From positions 1 to 6,867 of the forward strand of contig CAYOKA010000115.1 in the NCBI GenBank assembly GCA_964404395.1: 6,867 nt of DNA, read 5' to 3'. Below are positions 6,013 through 6,867 of the stretch, piece by piece (the stretch's first letter is position 1; the number at the start of each line of letters is the position of its first letter). The translations under genes and the position numbers were made by a program. This stretch comes from JAAYBT01 sp964404395 (lineage in GTDB: Bacteria; Bacillota; Clostridia; Acetivibrionales; DTU013). The notes beneath the pieces are model-generated. The model saw nothing but the letters and a program-made list of their open reading frames with translations, was not told where the DNA came from and searched no databases.

Positions 6013-6067
6013 TATCACAAATCGATTCTCCTTTTCGCAGATAGTTTGGTTTATGTCAGTTGTGATA
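6013..6067. repeat. Inverted repeat with 8-bp arms
   Basis: TATCACAA at 6013-6020 and TTGTGATA at 6060-6067 are perfect inverse copies 39 nt apart, just to the right of the 118-bp palindrome. The long loop makes a terminator unlikely. It may be another piece of the same mobile element or a protein-binding pair. Confidence 0.3.
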
Positions 6068-6128
6068 GAAGGTGGCAGAAGGAGCGGTGGAAAGGGAGAA
6101 AAGAGCTAATAGAAAGCGATAAAAGAGG
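6067..6128 (+). other. Purine-rich tract
   Basis: In this 62-nt stretch only nine bases are pyrimidines on the plus strand, and no convincing coding frame crosses it. It contains several GGAG and AAAGGG strings without start codons at a proper distance. It is part of the 530-nt gap between the sigma operon and pepF, and no function can be assigned. Confidence 0.4.
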
Positions 6129-6177
6129 TGTTAGATAGTGGTATTGCGCAGTTGATGAAATGCCATTTGTATTATCA

Positions 6178-6206
6178 TGGTAAAAATACTTAGGCTGGGT
6201 TATAAT
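6178..6206 (+). promoter_or_regulatory. Candidate promoter of pepF
   Basis: A perfect TATAAT at 6201-6206 lies 17 nt after a weak -35 (TGGTAA, 6178-6183). Transcription would start near 6213, giving a leader of about 100 nt before the ATG at 6314. It is the only good -10 hexamer seen between the palindromic elements and the gene. Confidence 0.45.
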
Positions 6207-6215
6207 ATGGGAGGA

Positions 6216-6253
6216 ATGCTCCTTTTGCGAAATCACCTTTGTAAGTGGAGCAT
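6216..6253 (+). promoter_or_regulatory. Hairpin at the 5' end of the pepF leader
   Basis: ATGCTCC at 6216-6222 and GGAGCAT at 6247-6253 form a perfect 7-bp stem with a 24-nt loop. It would lie within a few bases of the predicted transcript start. There is no run of T after it, so it is not a terminator. A stabilising or regulatory role is only a guess. Confidence 0.3.
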
Positions 6254-6313
6254 GGTTCGGAAATGTAGATATATTTTTCCCGAGTGTGGGAGCCTGAGAG
6301 GTGGATTTGATTA

Positions 6314-6867
6314 ATGAGTGACAATAACAAAAATGCACTGCCTGCAAGAGATGAAATTGAGGCAAAATATAAATGGAAGCTTGAAGATATTTACCAAAGC
6401 GATTCCCAGTGGGAAGAGGATTTTAAGAAGGTGCGCCGCATGGCCGGGGAAGTGACCTCCTTTAGGGGCAGGCTGGCAAGTGATATGAAGACTCTGCTGG
6501 AATGCTTCAAGTTTTCTGAGGAGATGCTGGCCTTAAATGATAAGCTTTTTGTCTATGCCAGGATGAGGCGGGATGAAAACAACGCGCTGTCAAAGTATCA
6601 GGCGCTGACTGATAAAGCGATGGCTCTTAGCACGGAGGTCTATGCGTCTATTTCATTTATCGATCCGGAGATACTCTCGATTGACGAAGATCTCTTGAGA
6701 AAGAGCATTGATGAGCTGGAGGGTCTTTCCTTATACAAACAGCATATCGGCGAGCTGCTAAGGCAAAAGAAGCACATCCTTTCCGACACAGAGGAGGAGC
6801 TGCTGGCACTTGCCTCTGAAATGGCAGAGGCACCCTCCGACATATTTACCATGTTTAATAATGCCGA
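6314..6867 (+). CDS. pepF: Oligoendopeptidase F, N-terminal part (3' end outside the window)
   Basis: The frame is open from ATG 6314 to the window edge, giving 184 visible residues of a protein normally about 600 aa. PepF is a cytoplasmic M3-family zinc metallopeptidase that cuts short peptides of roughly 7-17 residues for amino-acid recycling. The visible part is the family's helical N-terminal domain: ARDEIEAKYKWKLEDIYQSD at 11-30, the LFVYARMRRDEN helix at about 78-89, SKYQALTDKA at 93-102, FIDPEILSI at 115-123, and LYKQHIGELLRQKKHILSD at about 140-158. These match the start of PepF closely. The HEXGH zinc motif lies beyond the edge and cannot be checked. GAGGTG at 6298-6303, 10 nt upstream, supports the start. 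It is transcribed away from the sigma operon, and nothing in the sequence ties the two together functionally. Confidence 0.93.
   Translation, partial: MSDNNKNALPARDEIEAKYKWKLEDIYQSDSQWEEDFKKVRRMAGEVTSFRGRLASDMKTLLECFKFSEEMLALNDKLFVYARMRRDENNALSKYQALTDKAMALSTEVYASISFIDPEILSIDEDLLRKSIDELEGLSLYKQHIGELLRQKKHILSDTEEELLALASEMAEAPSDIFTMFNNA

Noticed and set aside
5891..6109. 72-codon ORF on the plus strand
   Set aside because: It runs through the palindromic element and the purine-rich tract, has no ribosome binding site, and the product resembles no protein I know.
6051..6365. 104-codon ORF on the minus strand overlapping the start of pepF
   Set aside because: It covers the pepF promoter, leader and first codons on the opposite strand, and its sequence is low-complexity and Ser/His-rich.
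1..6867. tRNA or rRNA genes, a CRISPR array, or an intact transposase
   Set aside because: No cloverleaf or rRNA-like sequence, no regularly spaced repeats, and no full transposase frame were seen on either strand.

Overview
The window looks like chromosomal DNA from a Gram-positive, low-to-mid GC member of the Clostridia. The signs are an S-layer homology (SLH) anchor, strong AGGAGG-type ribosome binding sites, an ECF sigma/anti-sigma pair with Clostridia-like N-termini, a PrsW-like fragment and oligoendopeptidase F. The genus cannot be named from the sequence alone.

Layout from left to right. Positions 1-612 (+) are the C-terminal end of a surface protein with three SLH repeats. A hairpin at 686-720 then separates it from galM (aldose 1-epimerase, 781-1836, -). 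The 340 nt upstream of galM are not empty. They hold candidate promoters on both strands and a protein-like reading frame broken by one frameshift (about 1900-2156, +), which I read as the remnant of an unidentified gene. Positions 2177-2527 (+) form a chimeric ORF: the first part of a sigma-70 region 2 joined in frame to the start of a PrsW-like membrane protease that stops before its catalytic motifs. An Imm-5-like putative immunity protein follows (2715-3248, +), with no toxin gene beside it.

Tail-to-tail with it, 6 nt away, ends a three-gene minus-strand operon. In order of transcription it encodes an ECF-type sigma factor (5783-5226), a large single-pass membrane protein that is probably its anti-sigma factor (5229-3652), and a small membrane-anchored protein of unknown function (3659-3255). 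Overlaps of 4 and 8 nt suggest translational coupling. The likely logic is that the membrane protein holds the sigma factor inactive until its 455-residue outer domain senses something, with the third protein as accessory or target.

The 530-nt gap between this operon and the divergent pepF gene (6314 to the right edge, +) holds a 19-bp operator-like inverted repeat, a 118-bp near-palindrome that resembles a MITE or a decayed insertion-sequence end pair, a purine-rich tract and a plausible pepF promoter with a leader hairpin.

No complete new system is evident. The points most worth checking are the sigma/PrsW chimera next to an intact sigma/anti-sigma operon, the frameshifted remnant under the galM promoter, and the 118-bp palindrome.
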